DNA of 64,000 bases from Daphnia pulex (GCF_021134715.1 NC_060028.1:2998501-3062500); one strand, 5' to 3'. Counted from the stretch's first letter, positions 34,401 through 48,342 are shown. A program made the numbers and translations. Notes: a model not told the origin generated them from the letters alone.

Positions 34401-35953
34401 AGAACGGGAATCTTCCATCTTGGCTATTTTAAAGAAGAAGAAGCCAGGCCGCGTTGCCGAGCCCGGAACAGCAGGAAACGACTCGGCTACTCCCAAAGAG
34501 CGGAAGAGTCCCGCGTTGAACTCGGTGGGCAATCACTCCACACACAATACCAGTAACCAGAGCACCGATCTTCTTGGTTTGACATCGCCTTCTGGGTCTT
34601 CGGCCTCGCCAAATCCTGCTCCATTAGTCGACATGCTTGCCGATGTATTCAGCTCAGCTTCTCCGCCAAGTGTCAATAACGGATTTGGCTCTTCGTTTCA
34701 ACCCATCGACAATTTGAAAAAGTAACGCTTCTCGACTTAGACACATTTTTCTTTCTAATTTTGGCGATGTTTGGCTACAACTTCTTATAAAGTCTAAACT
34801 TTATAATAAGGTAAATTGCCAGAATTGTTTCTTGTTTGAGCCGCGTGGTATAACTTGTAACTGTTAACGTCAGTCTGTACTCCGCTACACGCAAATAATG
34901 GGTCTAATGATTCTGCGGTTAGGTTTGCCTGCAAGAATAACGGGGTGCTCTTTGAAAACGACCTGCTTCAAATCGGAGTCAAGTCGGAATTCCGTCAGAA
35001 TCTCGGGCGCATTGCGCTATATTTTGGAAACAAAACATCATTTGCTCTACAGGTATAGTTGGTATTCCGTTCGCGAATCTGGAAAATGTCAATAAATCTT
35101 GTCGGGCCATTTATTTAGGGCTTTTCGTCTTCTGTGGGAACCCCGGGAGATCTAGCAACGAAACTGATTCTTCAAGTTAAACCCGTCGATGTGAACGTCG
35201 ATGCCGGTGCACAAATTCAACAGCTGGTCAATGTCGAGTGTGTCGACGAATTCTTAGGTGAAGCCTTTATTTTCTTTTTCAGCCACTGCAATTACTTTCG
35301 CTTTTTTACGAGCCTGGTCAGTGAGTAATGTGGACTGTTTTTTGTTTTGTTTTTCTTTTTAGAATATCCGACGCTAACTATTCTCTTCCTCTACAACGGA
35401 GTGCAACAGCGATTGAGTCTCAAGTTGCCGTTGACAATTAACAAGTTCTTTGAACCCACCGAAATGAACTCGGAAGCATTTTTCACCCGTTGGAAGAATC
35501 TCAGCGGGTGAGTTGCTTGATAGCTCGATGTTTTGACTCACTATTGATCGTTTTGTGTGCTAATATGGCTCGTTTTTGTTGTTCAGTTCCAATCAAGAAG
35601 CTCAGAAAATATTCCAAGCTACTCAACCAATCGACGCGTCTCACATTCGCACGAAATTGATCGGTACAGGCATGAAATTGTTAGACGGCATTGATCCAAA
35701 CCCAGAAAACTACGTTAGTGCTGGCATCATCCACACTCGCACCCAGCAGATCGGTTGCTTACTAAGGCTTGAGCCCAACCGTCAAGCCCAGGTAAAGAAA
35801 GAAAACGAGAATAAATAATTAAATGCTACACGTTTTCTTTATGCGTGGCGTCACTAATTCCTGTGTGTGTTACAGATGTATCGTCTGACTATTCGTTCGA
35901 GCAAGGATTCGGTGGCAAAGCTGATATGCGATCTTCTCTGCGATCAATTTTGA
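31455..35953 (+). CDS. AP2A: AP-2 complex subunit alpha, 18 coding exons
   Basis: Large adaptin of the plasma-membrane clathrin adaptor AP-2, which binds PIP2, cargo and accessory proteins in endocytosis. Exons: 31455-31518, 31617-31828, 31903-32096, 32179-32302, 32494-32601, 32722-32830, 32900-33050, 33204-33372, 33430-33567, 33641-33823, 33898-34029, 34099-34296, 34369-34721, 34923-35052, 35119-35257, 35363-35507, 35587-35791 and 35876-35953. They give 943 aa, matching the family's usual length. It starts [21 protein letters not shown], followed by the HEAT-like trunk (to about residue 600; [14 protein letters not shown]), a Ser/Pro-rich hinge with STDLLG (exon 13), and the ear: sandwich ([20 protein letters not shown]) and platform ([19 protein letters not shown]). 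All joins keep phase and no stop interrupts. Introns are mostly 50-80 bp. Confidence 0.97.
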
Positions 35954-36840
35954 ACCAACAGGCACGCGTGAAACGAACTTATATAGAAACAGCAGAGATA
36001 ACAGTTGACATGCAACCCACTGAAGGAAAAAATTATCGTAAAGAAATTAGTCGAATGACGAAAAAGATTTTCATACAAGACAACAACAACAACTAAAAAT
36101 CCCGGCATCAACCGACATCGCCGAGTCCACGCGTCAAAAGATGTTTGCAATAGGCAAATAGTTTTGATCGGGCCCAACATATACGTGTTTGTTCGTCTTC
36201 ATTACCGAACGATTTGATTCGGTAATTTTCTCCTTTAAAAAAAATCTATGTTTGTGAAATTCCCCAAGTTTAAATATTTCTTAGTGGTCTTGTGCACTTT
36301 ATTTCCCCCGCTTTACTATATTATTTCCTTGTACTTTAATTCCGGTGACTGAGGTTGATTGGAGTACCACCACTTTTTACCTCGGCATCTAAGGAAGTTA
36401 GCGGCGTGAAGAAAAGCCATTATTCTTTGTGGAACTCTGCTGTTCGTCGTACTTTATCATTATTCATATTATTTTTTTTTTCTTTCTTGTTGTTACTTAT
36501 TTAGCTGTTAATTCTCCACAAAAAAAACCGCCCTCTTCTCCATATCCCGGACTCTTTCTCCTGAAAAAAAAAAATACACCGTGCACGTGTTCTCTGTTGA
36601 TGTGGAAAAATTTTTCTGTTTTTATGTTCGTGTTTAATTAAGAGGATTTCCCCACGCAATCGACCAGCTGAGCCGGTAATCTAGACTACCGTTATCGAAA
36701 CAGAGTTGACAAAAAGTTGCAGACTCCGATGTCTGATGTCTCCCGGCGCCTCCGGTCAATATCTCCTAAATAATCGAGTGCGAATTCGAAACTTAAGTAA
36801 TTCATACTTTTTAATGTATTTCCTAATAAAATAAGCTTTA
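35954..36840 (+). other. Probable 3'UTR of AP-2 alpha
   Basis: AT-rich sequence after the stop codon with AATAAA motifs around 36824-36829 that could signal polyadenylation. No other gene is seen. Confidence 0.45.
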
Positions 36841-39580
36841 TTAAGTTTATCTAAAGTAATTTTCCTTATACAATGCTATTACATGAATGTTTTAAGAATA
36901 TTTATTCTGTGGCGTTATTAATGCGTTTTTGAGTTGACCTTTAAAAGAGAAAAAAATGTGAAAAAAACAATTTATATAGTCGTACAAAATAAGTTTGTTC
37001 CTTGGGCAATTTTAGGGGTAGGTAAGAGGGGTGGGGGATCGGGTAAGTACGTTTTTTGAAAAACAAGCGTAACGAGAAATAAGGTTTCGAGTCTTTTTTA
37101 CAACCCAGACATATGACTGTCCCGACGTCTGCTGGTAAATCGCTTATAGTCAAAGTCATATCGAAATAAGTAACCTATATAGACTATAGAGGACTGACGG
37201 GTGAGGAGGTATCTATTTTTTTTTCTTTGACTGGATAAACAGATTTGATTATTTTCCTAGCATTTTTTTTTTTTGAAAATGAAATCAGAGTGACTGAAAC
37301 GGTTTCGATTTAGTTGATATACACTTGCTGCCGCACCATGTTTCACGGCTGATAAAAAAATGTAATTCAACTGTTTTATTTTTGCGAATAAAAACACTCG
37401 GCGGTCAAGAGAACATTTTGTCTGTAAATTGCTTTTCTGTCTAGTTGATATATATTTCACCGCGTTCAATGCCGATCAAGATGGTGAGCATAATATCTAT
37501 GCAACATTTCTTCACATGTCATTTATCACAAGACATTAGAGAACGATACAGGTCGCAGCCGGCCAGGATTGACCATGTCGTTTTCAACTACTGACATACT
37601 TTAAAAACCCTGAAAATCGACAATTACAATAATGGATCAGGAAATGAGAAAGTGACGGCCACTACCCACAAGCTCAGCAGGACAAACGCAATCTTTCGAC
37701 GTCTTTCGAGTATATAAATGAGAAAATCTGACTAAGCTAATAGTTATTTTCGGTTATTTTTAGACTCAAAAATCTCATTAAATTGACTGACAAGTAGTCC
37801 GACTTACTACGCTCCGAATATCAAACTCAAATAACTCAACCTTGTGTGTTGAAATTGTAGTTCATAGCCCAGAGTGATGACGAGCTCATGCTCACTAAAT
37901 AACCCTCCTCGTCAAAGACGGTAGTTGGGGTGTAGCAATGTAGGGAGCCCTGGTAGACATACGAAAAGTGGGATCAAACAGGTTTCTCTAATAAAGAAAA
38001 ATGGCCTACAGCGCATTGGATGTTGAAGGATAGGTTGGCCTTTGATTGATTGTTGCGGGGCCCCTCCAGAAAAATTACAATTCAAATTGTGATTTTCGGT
38101 TGGATTTCAGTTTCGTTTCAGTTTTCAGTTTTTCGACTGTCTAGAATGGACAAAATACATTGTATTCCAATCAGAATCAGTTAAGATAAAGTGCATCACT
38201 TTTGGTATACGGTAACCTGTTGTATGCATACTACATATCACATATGTTATCAGTTTACGGACAGAGCTATAGCCAGATTGCGGCTTAAGGAAGTTTCTTT
38301 TCCGTATGTAGGCTACACAGATAAACAAAAAAAAAAACTTACGACTTTTAATTTTTATTGGCGGATAGTTCTTCTTATTATCTGGGTTTGCTTGCACCAA
38401 TCCGGCGAAATCGAGTTGACAGCATCAACGAGAGATGGGTATAGAATTCGGATGAAGGTTTGACCATGAAGTACTTCATGGTTTGACAATGGCATGTCCT
38501 TAAAATTACCATACATGAATGACAGCGCTCTGGGTGCACCGATACATTCAATAATATTGAAAAGACATTCTTTTCCCCCTCCCATAAAAAGAAATCCACT
38601 AAAATGTAAATATGTTGAAGGGGGGAAAAACAAGTGCGCCGAAATGTATCTCAAAAGTTGACATGTAGAATAATAACCCGCGAATTTTAAAAAATATATT
38701 TTTTTCATAGTTAATACAATTTTTTTGTACTAGAAATTTCGAGAACGTGATTTTCTTAATTCGGTAGCAGATAAAACAGTTTGAAAAGAGAAAAAAAAAA
38801 TAATCCGTTGAAAATAGAAATGTTCAAATATAAAAATAGTAATTGGATTTGTATAAAAAATAAGGTTGAGCAAGCATACCATTAGACTAGCACCCCAACT
38901 GTGTAAAAGGTCTGTCCAATTGCCTTATCTAAGTTATATCCCTACTGACGGCGCTTTGGGCTTTCAGCGACTTGGCGTTGTGTATGGCCACAGTGCCGGC
39001 TGCCGGCAGCCGGCAGTTGTCTCTGAGCCGCCGACGAGTGAACAGGTGGATAGAAATTATTCCCCTCGCGCTATTTATCCATCCCCTCCCCCCCTACCGC
39101 TCTTACACAGATCTTTACTCCAGCACCGATTTACTTTGCATCGCCATTCAATCAGAAATTTGGTTGTTTTCGCCATTAATCCCGAGTGGTGCAAGGTTAT
39201 TACTTCGAAGGTCTCCCCCCAATAACGTTATTTGGAAACCCATCATCAAATATCGCTGGTCTTGTTGCAAAGGTCGGTGTCAGTTGAACAGGAAATATCT
39301 GCCAATTTTTCTTCCTTTTTCTGCGAGTGGGAGAATATAATATCGAGACACCAGACCACACAACTATAACGCGGACTCTTTTTTCGTGTGTTTTTTTTTT
39401 TTTGGCTGCAAGGTCCCGGAAGGAAATGCACTGATACAAGTCAACTAACTCTTTCGTGCTTCTCCTCTACATGTGTCTGTGAATTTGTGCTCGCGCTAGA
39501 CTTTCGTGAAGGCTGATTTTCCATTTTTTTTTTATTTGGGATTCTCAATTGTTGGAACAATCATCAGCTGCTAAAACGCA
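36841..39580 (+). other. Intergenic region and probable 5' region of CrebA
   Basis: About 2.7 kb without a supported gene. GC content rises between 38870 and 39300 (TGCCGGCTGCCGGCAGCCGG at 38993), which may mark the promoter and 5'UTR of the bZIP gene that starts at 39581. Open frames here show no known domain. Confidence 0.4.
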
Positions 39581-42500
39581 ATGGAAGCATTCGATAGCTT
39601 GGAACAGCCGCTCTGCGACTACAATGAGAGCATGGATGCTCTGCCGGAACTGTGGGAAACGGATTCGTTCGAGTCGGTAAGTGAACTGGATGTTTCTAGC
39701 CCTCCTCGTATGTCGTCTAAACAAACAGTTAATTACCTGTGAACTTCCGCTGATTCAAAACAAACTCGCCTACGTCTACATAAGGAAATGTACCATCGGC
39801 ATTCTTTTAAAAAAGGGTACAAAAGCGTAAGATATGGAAATGAAGTAAGTCATGAATTTGAAATAAGAGCAAAAATAAAATATGTTTCGTGGGTGGGATG
39901 ATGTAGACACGTGCGAGTGAGGCTCGTCAACTTTGAAAAGAAAAGGGGCGGAAATTTTTTTCTCAAGAAAAACACGGTCGACCAAAAAAAAAAAAAGTCA
40001 CCTGTGATCACTAAGGGAGGGGAGTTTTGTGTGTACTCTGTGGCTTTTCCTCTGACATGACCAAAGAAAAAATATTTCTTCTCGTTGACCTTCAGGTAAA
40101 ATATTTATTATTGGTGGGTGTACCACGGGGCATGATCTTGACCGTAGGGTATTTAAAATAAAATAAAATAAAATACAAGTTCTGGCTATTGATCTCTCTT
40201 CCTCATAGTCTTGAAAAAACAACAATTTGTGAAAACTTTCTCTTGGCATCATCATCATCTAACAAGACGCGCGCGGCCCTATATTTTTGCCTGTGTTGAT
40301 TACCTGTTGATATGAGGGAAAATGAAAGTTTTCTCGGGTGCCGTGACTTTGATATGCCAGTGCTTCTGGCGCTCAAGGCCAGCGGGGGCTATAGCTGATA
40401 AAAAAGAAGCTGGACACACAAGCATTGTTGAATACGAAATTGTTCGGGAGAGGACGGACGGACGGACGGTAGTATGGCATTTTCTGGTGGAACCGGTTCT
40501 TCTTCTTTAACTGTCATTGAGAGCAGAGTTCACTGGCCAGGACCGCCAGGCCAGCGTGCTTTGATATCATCGGTACCGACTGCATTCTGCGCAGTGCTGA
40601 ATATTTTGCGCCAAGCCAAAAGGAGTCGCTTTAGACTCTCAGTCTCAGACCATGCAAATCAAGTGAAGGATACCAAAATAAATAGTCAACAGGTTGCCTT
40701 TTAAAAAAATACACGTTCACCACCAACAACCAGATGTTTTTATATTTAAAAGCGCGGGGAGCTTAAACATGCAGACTGCGAGGAAAGTGATTTCGTTGAG
40801 AAAATGATGCAAGGCGACGAGAGAACCAAGCCTCTGTGAGTACAAAGTATAGTAGAACTCTGCGGGCTTGGCTCGCACACGATAAGGAACGAAAAAAAAA
40901 AATCCCCCCGCCCAAAAGGAAATCATCGACTGAACGGATGGGGTCCGGTTTTTTTTTTTTTTTAAACATGCGCCTTTATTTTCGACAGCTGAAATATTAT
41001 GGAACTAGATAAGACGACCGCTCTGTTTACACGACGAGTTGTTGCTGCAGAGATACAAAATGTTTCAACACTATGTATATTTTCGATCCATTTCATAAGC
41101 CCCTATAACGTACTTTTTTTTTAAATTTAAAGAGAAGATTTAGTGTTTGTTTATGCTAATTCGAGCGCTCGCACAAATTCCTCTTTTCCTCGTGTTGTCG
41201 TTACTTTTACGAATTGGCACTGTGCAGCATTTGACGACAGAGTGGGAAAAAAAGGAGTTTCGTGGATATGGTATAGGAGAGTTCATTAGCCGATGGTCAA
41301 GGACAAGCAGTGAAACTTTTTCTTCTTCTTCTTCTTCTTCTTCCTCTTCTGTTCTTCTTCTTCTTCGTTTTCCTTTTGATCGTTACTCGCCTTTTCTCGT
41401 TTTCTTCCCTTTTTGTTCTTTGGCCAACTGAGCGTGCAAGCGCAACGCTTGCGCTGTCTTCAACCTTAACAGATGGTAATCTTCTGTTAGTCTACTTGTG
41501 AACTGACAAAATAGGGGACGCTGGAATCCAAAGCCAAAAAAACGGGAGAAAAGAAAGAAAATAATAAAACTCTTTGCAGTTGCTTTCCCTGGTGTAGCTA
41601 GTAGGCATCCGAGTATATATACTGTGTGTAGTAGCCGCAAGAATACATTTTACGCACTCGTCTTCTTCTTTTTTGGATGTTTATGTACCCCCAAAAAACT
41701 TGAGCGTCATTTCGGTCAACTGAACAGCGCGAGTCTCCCATCACTTGTGTTTCTGTTGAAAAAATAAATCAAATAACACAAAAAAAAGGGACACGACCAG
41801 ACAGTAAATAAAAAGAAGAGTCCATGTGAAGTTCTCTTTCGCACTTCACACGAAATTTTTGTTTACCAACGTGATTCATGAAACTCTTTCAGATCTTATA
41901 CAGCTCTGGTTACTCAAAAGATTTTTTGGGGGTTTTTCCATTTGACGTAGTCATCACACAGACTCAAAATACTCTTGAAAGTAAGAGTTAAAATTATTCA
42001 AAAACAAAACAAACGAAAAAAAAAAATGTTTTATGACTAAGAAAAAAATGTCTACAGTGTCATGGCGTCTAGTCTTACTGACATTTTTTTAATTTCTTAT
42101 CTTTTCCATTAGTCTATGGTGGTAGAACTGCAAGAGAGCGACAACTATCAGCATCCGGATTGGCCGACGGGACTGAGCTTCAGTCTCATGCCAGTCGACG
42201 ACGACAGCAACGACGATCTCTCGGCGGCCGACACGGGATTGGTGGTCCTTCACGATCGCCTCATCACGGACGCTTCCGTCTCTGCGGCCAATCAAGTCTT
42301 GGCTAATCCCGCTCATCGCTACTCGGCTCGCGTCCAGCCCAACACGAATGCCTCGTCGCTTTACTGCGACACATCCCTGATCAATTGCAAGGAGAGTGGC
42401 AGCACTTACAACATCACCATCGGCAGCCGGGGCGAAGTTGAAATATCCGAAGATCCAGAGTCCAGCACAGGTAAAAAAACAATTGGGGACGAGCCTGACG

Positions 42501-44296
42501 AGCAACAGGTTTCGTTAGTCAAATCAACACGATGATTAATTCATTAGCTTTAATTGATTCAGAAATGGGAAACCAGTTTTGTGATCCACTTTCACTGAGC
42601 ATCAAGGCGGAGCCAGCTTCGCCGGGCACTACGCCGGCCTCGCCTGACACGTTCATTGATGCTCACACCAACTCGAAAAGCTCGCGGTCGGAATCACGGA
42701 AGCGCTCAATTTCAATTTCCAACAATTTGTGTAATCGCGAACGACATACAGCCAAGGTAAAAAGAAAAAAAGTGAATTGTTCGGTGGATTTTATTTTATT
42801 TTTTTTTGTGTGTCTCGTCTTGTTTGGGTTTGGAATTTAAATTTCATTAAATAAATAACTGGTGTGCATTTCAGGGAAAACCAGTTTCGGGAAACAGCCG
42901 TCTAGTGCTGACGCGGGTAACAAACGCTTCATCGTGCTCCAGCAAATCAGGTAAATTTCTAGCGACATTTTATTGCCATTTATTTTAACTGGGCCACTTT
43001 AGATTGCCACATATATATACGGTATATACAATAACATAATAATATACATATGGTGGCGCACTTGTGTGCCACACTTGGACGAGGCGGATCGATCTGCCTC
43101 GCACATTTCGGCCGGTGACGCACTCCCTCCTTTCGTAGCGACATGAAAAGCAGACGATAGTAATCTGTCTATGAAACGCACGTACAGTAAACCATATGTT
43201 TTGGAAGTCTATCGGCATATGCCGTACAGGAAAAAAATAAAAATAAAGTATAGGAAAGAAAAAATAAATTTTTAAAAATGAGTTTGTCAGCGTATTTGTA
43301 TGCACTGCCGTTTGCGTTATTGAATGAATCACCATTTCATCAGCTTGTTGTATTTGATATTGTTTACGAAAAATGTAGCCAGCTTCTCGTTGCCGCCTAC
43401 GCCGCCGTCGTCGACGTCGAGTGACAGCGAAGGGAGTCTCTCGCCCGAGAGAGACGCTGCGTCGCCTAAACTGGAAGAAACATCAGGGGACGAAATTGGG
43501 ACACGAAGGTTGAACCAGGCCGGAAGAGTACTCTTAACCACCAAACCATTACCTGACTCGTTTGGTAGCGGAAGTAGCCGCCATCCTATTAACAGCCCTC
43601 TCATCAGCTACCAACCTGTAATGAGCCAACACAAAAAACAAAAACAAAAATTGGAGAAAAGAACTCGGAACATTTTCTAATTAATGATCATTTCAATATT
43701 AACAGAAAGGTTCAACGGGAGTACTCCAGCTGACTGAGGAGGAGAAAAGAACTTTACTGTCTGAAGGTTATCCAGTGCCGACACGGTTGCCGCTCACGAA
43801 AGCCGAAGAGAAATCCCTGAAAAAAATCCGTCGTAAAATTAAAAACAAAATTTCAGCTCAAGAATCGCGCCGGAAAAAGAAAGAATATATGGACACGCTT
43901 GAAGTAAATTGAAATTTTTATTTGTCTGGCTGTAGTTATTGTGATTTGTGATGGGCATACTGTAACTCTTACTTTTTTTTTCGATCATCGTCGCAGAGAC
44001 GGGCCCAAGTGCTGGCTGATGAAAACAGCGACTACCGCCAACGGCTTCTCAAGCTGGAGACGGACAATGCCGCTCTACAGCTTCAGCTGACACGCCTCAA
44101 GCACCTTTGTAATAAACGATCCAACAACATGGATCTAAATTCTCATCAGATTGACGAAATGGTATATTTTATTTGACATGATGGACAGCAGTTCAAATGG
44201 AATTTTGACATGTTTTTGACATTCTGTTATTTTTCATTTACCTTTCAGTCGGCGCATATTAAAGAAGTCAGCGACTGTTTCTCAACCAGGGGCTAA
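39581..44296 (+). CDS. CrebA: CrebA / CREB3-like bZIP transcription factor, 8 exons
   Basis: Exons 39581-39676, 42113-42470, 42563-42756, 42875-42950, 43379-43617, 43706-43903, 43997-44161 and 44249-44296 join in phase to 457 aa. The conserved block [20 protein letters not shown], then [17 protein letters not shown], precedes the basic region [15 protein letters not shown] (exon 6). The leucine zipper follows in exon 7 ([19 protein letters not shown]). This adhesion-like block plus bZIP is diagnostic of the CREB3/CrebA group, which drives secretory-pathway genes. An acidic N-terminus ([12 protein letters not shown]) and Ser/Pro-rich middle fit activation domains. The spliced model ends 16 codons after the zipper exon and shows no membrane segment, unlike vertebrate CREB3L proteins. 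A further alternative 3' exon cannot be excluded. Confidence 0.93.
39677..42112 (+). other. Large first intron of CrebA
   Basis: A 2436-bp intron, far longer than others in the window (typically 50-100 bp). It contains a TTC microsatellite at about 41321-41374 and several pyrimidine tracts. No nested gene is supported. Its length makes it a likely place for regulatory elements. Confidence 0.6.
41321..41374 (+). repeat. TTC trinucleotide microsatellite
   Basis: Imperfect (TTC)n run with interruptions by CCTCTTCTG, within the CrebA intron. Confidence 0.85.
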
Positions 44297-47285
44297 ACAT
44301 GTCATTGGCTCGTCAGCTGAAATGAACCTGTCAATCCATTCCGTCCTTTTAGGTAATTGATTTTTTGAATTCTCGTCTATAATGCTAATGGAACGGATAG
44401 CCGAGATCTTGAATCTAAATGACTTTTATTTTCCTTTGATTGATGCAGTATGAATACCGATACTCCGTTGCACATTTTGTAATAGCTAGTCTTTCCAATC
44501 AATTCCGATTTTTAGATGTCGAACATGTAATTTGGCGATATACGCTCCCTCATACTATATATTGCGGAATTTCCAGCTATTACGGACCTCGGCGGAAAAC
44601 TACAAAATTTCCTATTCTAACTCAAATTTAAAAATAGAGAAGCGAAGGAAAAACGATTTTTCAGTTTTTCTAACTGGATTTACAATTTTTTTTTTTTAAT
44701 TGGCGCGCGTGCAATTCGGTGTATTATTCACACCTCAATGATGCCTATCGATCTGTTCTCATGTTTCTTTGAAAGTAATTTTTTTACACCTTAAACGTTT
44801 GTTTCAATCATTTTTCATTTTTTTAATTATTATTATTATTTTTTTTTTAAATTCATGGTGATTGGTTTGAAATAGTGTATTCATGTATTGTTCCAAATAT
44901 CTGACTGGCTATGTACGCCCATGTTTTTAACTACTTGATGTTGACTTGATTTTTGCATGGGGTTCTTAAACTTTCATCGGTTTGTAATGGGATCATGTAG
45001 CTCTCATCGCATTTCACCACTTTTTGTTTCAACTGCAGTTTCCTTTTGTGTGTGTGTATCGTTTGCTTTGGGAAAACATTTTTTTATTACACGATTGATG
45101 CTTTTTTACGTATAGTTTTATCATTTCCTTTTATTATTTTGAATTTATGCGCACGTTATTTCTTATAATAATCACGACTACCCACTGCTGGACGCGCTAA
45201 ACTCTCGGACAACTCCACCATAATAATAAAGATTATAGTTAGTACAGTAGTAAAATAGTTGACAGAAACTTGAATGAAAGTTGGTTGGATGGAACGTATT
45301 TAATTGATAACAACTTGTTTGAGCCTCTGGCGAAAGCCTTTGATTCACAATCTTGAATAACGAGGCCTCGCTCAATCGCCGTGTTTCTTCACCGAAAGAC
45401 GATGCTTCAGACTGATATGGTGCGGCGCAGCTGTTAGTTGTGGAGTCGGCTTCTTGTTTTCGCTTCATATGAAATTGTGAATGTCATTCGAAACAGCCAA
45501 CGTTTTTCGTTTTTCATTTCCCAAGGAATTTTTAAGCGCCAAGTTTTAAATCTGATAAAAAAATGGGAAGAAAGGGAAAGGGTTCTAATAAGACATCACA
45601 GAAAATTCCTGCTACTTTTATAAAGCGCTAGTATATCGCTGTCAGGAAACCAGCATTATTGTCTTAAACTAAAAACTGTAGACAATGCATGGTTGGAGGA
45701 ACGTGTGACTTACCTGAAGCCAACAACCGCAATGTTGAGACTTGAGATGTAGTTACGAACCTTCTTTCAAGTATTCATATGTGCAAATTTACGGTTATAA
45801 ATTTCAGCTAATGAGAGTTCTATTTTATGGTTCTATGACGCATAAACATGCGACACAGATAGCGTGAAAAACAATAGAATATTATGATGAGAGCCAAACG
45901 GAATCTTGATTATTTATTCCAAGTATTTATTTTGAAAATTCGACAGCATTCTCAGACAAGATATTCAACGTCATAATAAAAGTTGAAGAATAACGCCGAA
46001 AAGTCCCTTATTATATCTAAATAACGTTCGGGAATGATGTTGGTAAAATTATTTAACCACCAAATTCTGACAACCCCTAAAAAAACCATCTGTTGAAAAA
46101 TCTAAAAAAGCACCGATTTACTTTGAGGTCTTCACGTTTCCGGGAACTATCAACATTCTCAAAAGCTTTTCAAAGTTGCTCTAGTCGTAAATTTTAAAAC
46201 ATAAGTCCTGTAAACAACAGGTGCGTTTCACGTTCCGTGTACTCGGGGACTCCATACAGTGCATACCACTGGTGGTCCATTCATAGGATACAGGTTTAAT
46301 ATAACATATTTTTTTAAATCATTGTTAATTCGGGAAAATTAAATTAAATACGTTCACCATATATACTATCGTTCTGCTTGTTTTTTTACTCTGATATTTT
46401 AATACAAGACGTGATGGATCAGGTAAGATGAACTCGCTTGGCGCGCGTGCCGCAAAACTGGAAAAAAGAATTTGCTACTGTAGGCATCGCAGGCTACTAT
46501 TAAAATAATTACGCTGAGAATTCAGGGTCACCAATTCCCTACAACAGGAATGTGCTGATGTTGGTAGAAAAAAAGAATGAATTACATTATGCAATCGGCC
46601 AAATCAATCAAAACTCACACGGATCTGTCCGAATAATAAAAACGTCAAATTACCTCCAGGTTTATTACTTATGAGTTATGACTTATTGAGGGATTTTTCT
46701 GATCCTGATTTCCATAAGCGCTGCATAAATTATATTGATTTAATTCAGAATAAAGATCATCGGAACAGTTTTTTTCGTATGTTACACTGTTAAATAGGCT
46801 ATTCCTAAACAGACTGCAAAAGACGCTGCAAGATACAGTTTGAATATCAATATCAATTGGGACAATTGGTAATTTAAAAAAAAGTTGGGAAACGTTATGA
46901 GTTAATGATATGGTAAGATAGAGACCCAGACACAGGCAGGCAGGTACGCAGGCATGCTACAAAAATTCCCCGCATCACAAGCTCTCGCCGAGGGGAATAA
47001 GTTAGCCTTGTATATTATAAACTCCCAGGTGCTACGATGGTGCAACTTTGAAGGGTTTTCATTTATAGCCTACATACCACCACCATCTAACGAGAAGACT
47101 AACAACTACTGAAAAATCATAATATTCCGATTAGCGCTCCCACTCGAATCAATTCGCGTTAAAAATCGCAATTTGAACTATTTATTTTTTGTCAGACAGT
47201 GAAGAAAAGAAGAATTCTACTCCGTTAAGTTACGCTACTCAATACAGCCACCTGCATCAGATGCGTTAACATTGCTATGAGATTC
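44297..47285. other. CrebA 3'UTR and intergenic DNA
   Basis: T-rich sequence directly after the CrebA stop is probably 3'UTR; AATAAA at 45225-45230 is one candidate signal. From 45300 to 47285 no gene or paired repeat was recognised. Confidence 0.4.
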
Positions 47286-47289
47286 TGAG

Positions 47290-48245
47290 AGGAACGATTG
47301 ATTTAATGGTATTGGCCTTTAAGTGTCTGCATGGATATGCCCCTCCATATTTGTCATCCCTGATTCAGCGTTACAACCCACCACGAACTAGGGCTGTGGC
47401 CCGGGACGTTTTTAGCGGTTTTTTTTTATGGGTTTTTTAGACGGGTTTTTCTTCTTCCGCGGGTCGGAGCGGGTTGGACCAACTGAGTGAACGGGTTTGG
47501 CCCGGGCCAACCCATGGGTCAAAAAAATTTTACCGGTCGGGTAACGGCCCGGGTAAAAAATCGGGTCAAACACACTTTTTTTTTTACAGACTTAAAAAAA
47601 TTCCCTTATTTTCTTAATTATCTTCTTCTTCCAACAGTGACACGTCAATTCTGTCTTCTGAACACCCCTGAACGCCCTTTTCTACCACTTATCCTACTTT
47701 TCATGCTACGAAATTATCGTAGAGCATTTGGCGGCAATATTTTGAGGCCGCAGGCATAGAGAATAACGAGCTTCTCTATGTGACTACTAGATGGCGCCAG
47801 CACTCGGGTTGGCCCGCGGACCCGGGGGTTCAACCCGTCGCCCGCCCCGTTAAAAAAAATGCCTCGGTGGGTCGAGTCGGGTTGGTTTTTTTTCGTTCAG
47901 CCCGGGCGGTGGCCCGGGTTTTCATCGCCCGGGCCACAGCCCTACCACGAACCCTCAGATTGTCATTTTCTAGTGATCTATCTGTCCCACCAGGAAAACC
48001 TGGGCTCTATGGCTCGCGCACAATGGAGAAAGAATGGGTCCGAGGCTGTGGAACGACCTGCCGGATAACATCAAGAAAATGACGGAGCTGAAAAATTTTA
48101 AGACTCTGTTGAAATCCAATTTGTTCAGTAAATGTTATAAATGACCCAAATTGTACATTTTTTCTTTAGTGACTCTACCTAAAGCGTCATTTGATCATGT
48201 AGTTGTAAAGTGCGCTATAGAAATTGAATAAAATAAAATAAAAAA
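47290..48245 (+). mobile_element. 5'-truncated CR1/L2-like LINE, with a hAT MITE inside
   Basis: The reverse transcriptase C-terminus is readable: LMVLAFKCLHGYAPPYLSSLIQRYNPPRT (47310-47388), interrupted by the MITE, then RLWNDLPDNIKKMTELKNFK and KSNLFSKCYK with a stop near 48145. Position of KCLHG, APPYLS and LWNDLP is typical of CR1/L2-type LINE ORF2 tails. The 3' end GTAAAGTGCGCTATAGAAATT followed by AATAAAATAAAATAAA fits the short tandem-repeat tail of that group. A frame change near 48020 indicates decay. Nothing upstream of 47290 is recognisable, so it is 5'-truncated as most LINE copies are. Confidence 0.78.
47389..47944 (+). mobile_element. hAT-type MITE, copy 3
   Basis: Same ends TAGGGCTGTGGCCCGGG and 556-bp length as the two copies near 26 kb, flanked by an 8-bp duplication CCACGAAC (47381-47388, 47945-47952). 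It is inserted into the LINE coding remnant, so it is younger than the LINE. Confidence 0.94.
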
Positions 48246-48342
48246 ATAAATTTGATGGAGGGGGAAAAGGAACGGACTGAATTTAATAACTTCCATTTAA
48301 CATTTGAGCGATTACTCCCAGAGGTGGGCCATTTCTGCGTTG

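Noticed and set aside
45178..45468. 96-codon minus frame downstream of CrebA
   Set aside because: No domain, Tyr/Ser-rich, and overlaps the likely CrebA 3'UTR on the other strand.
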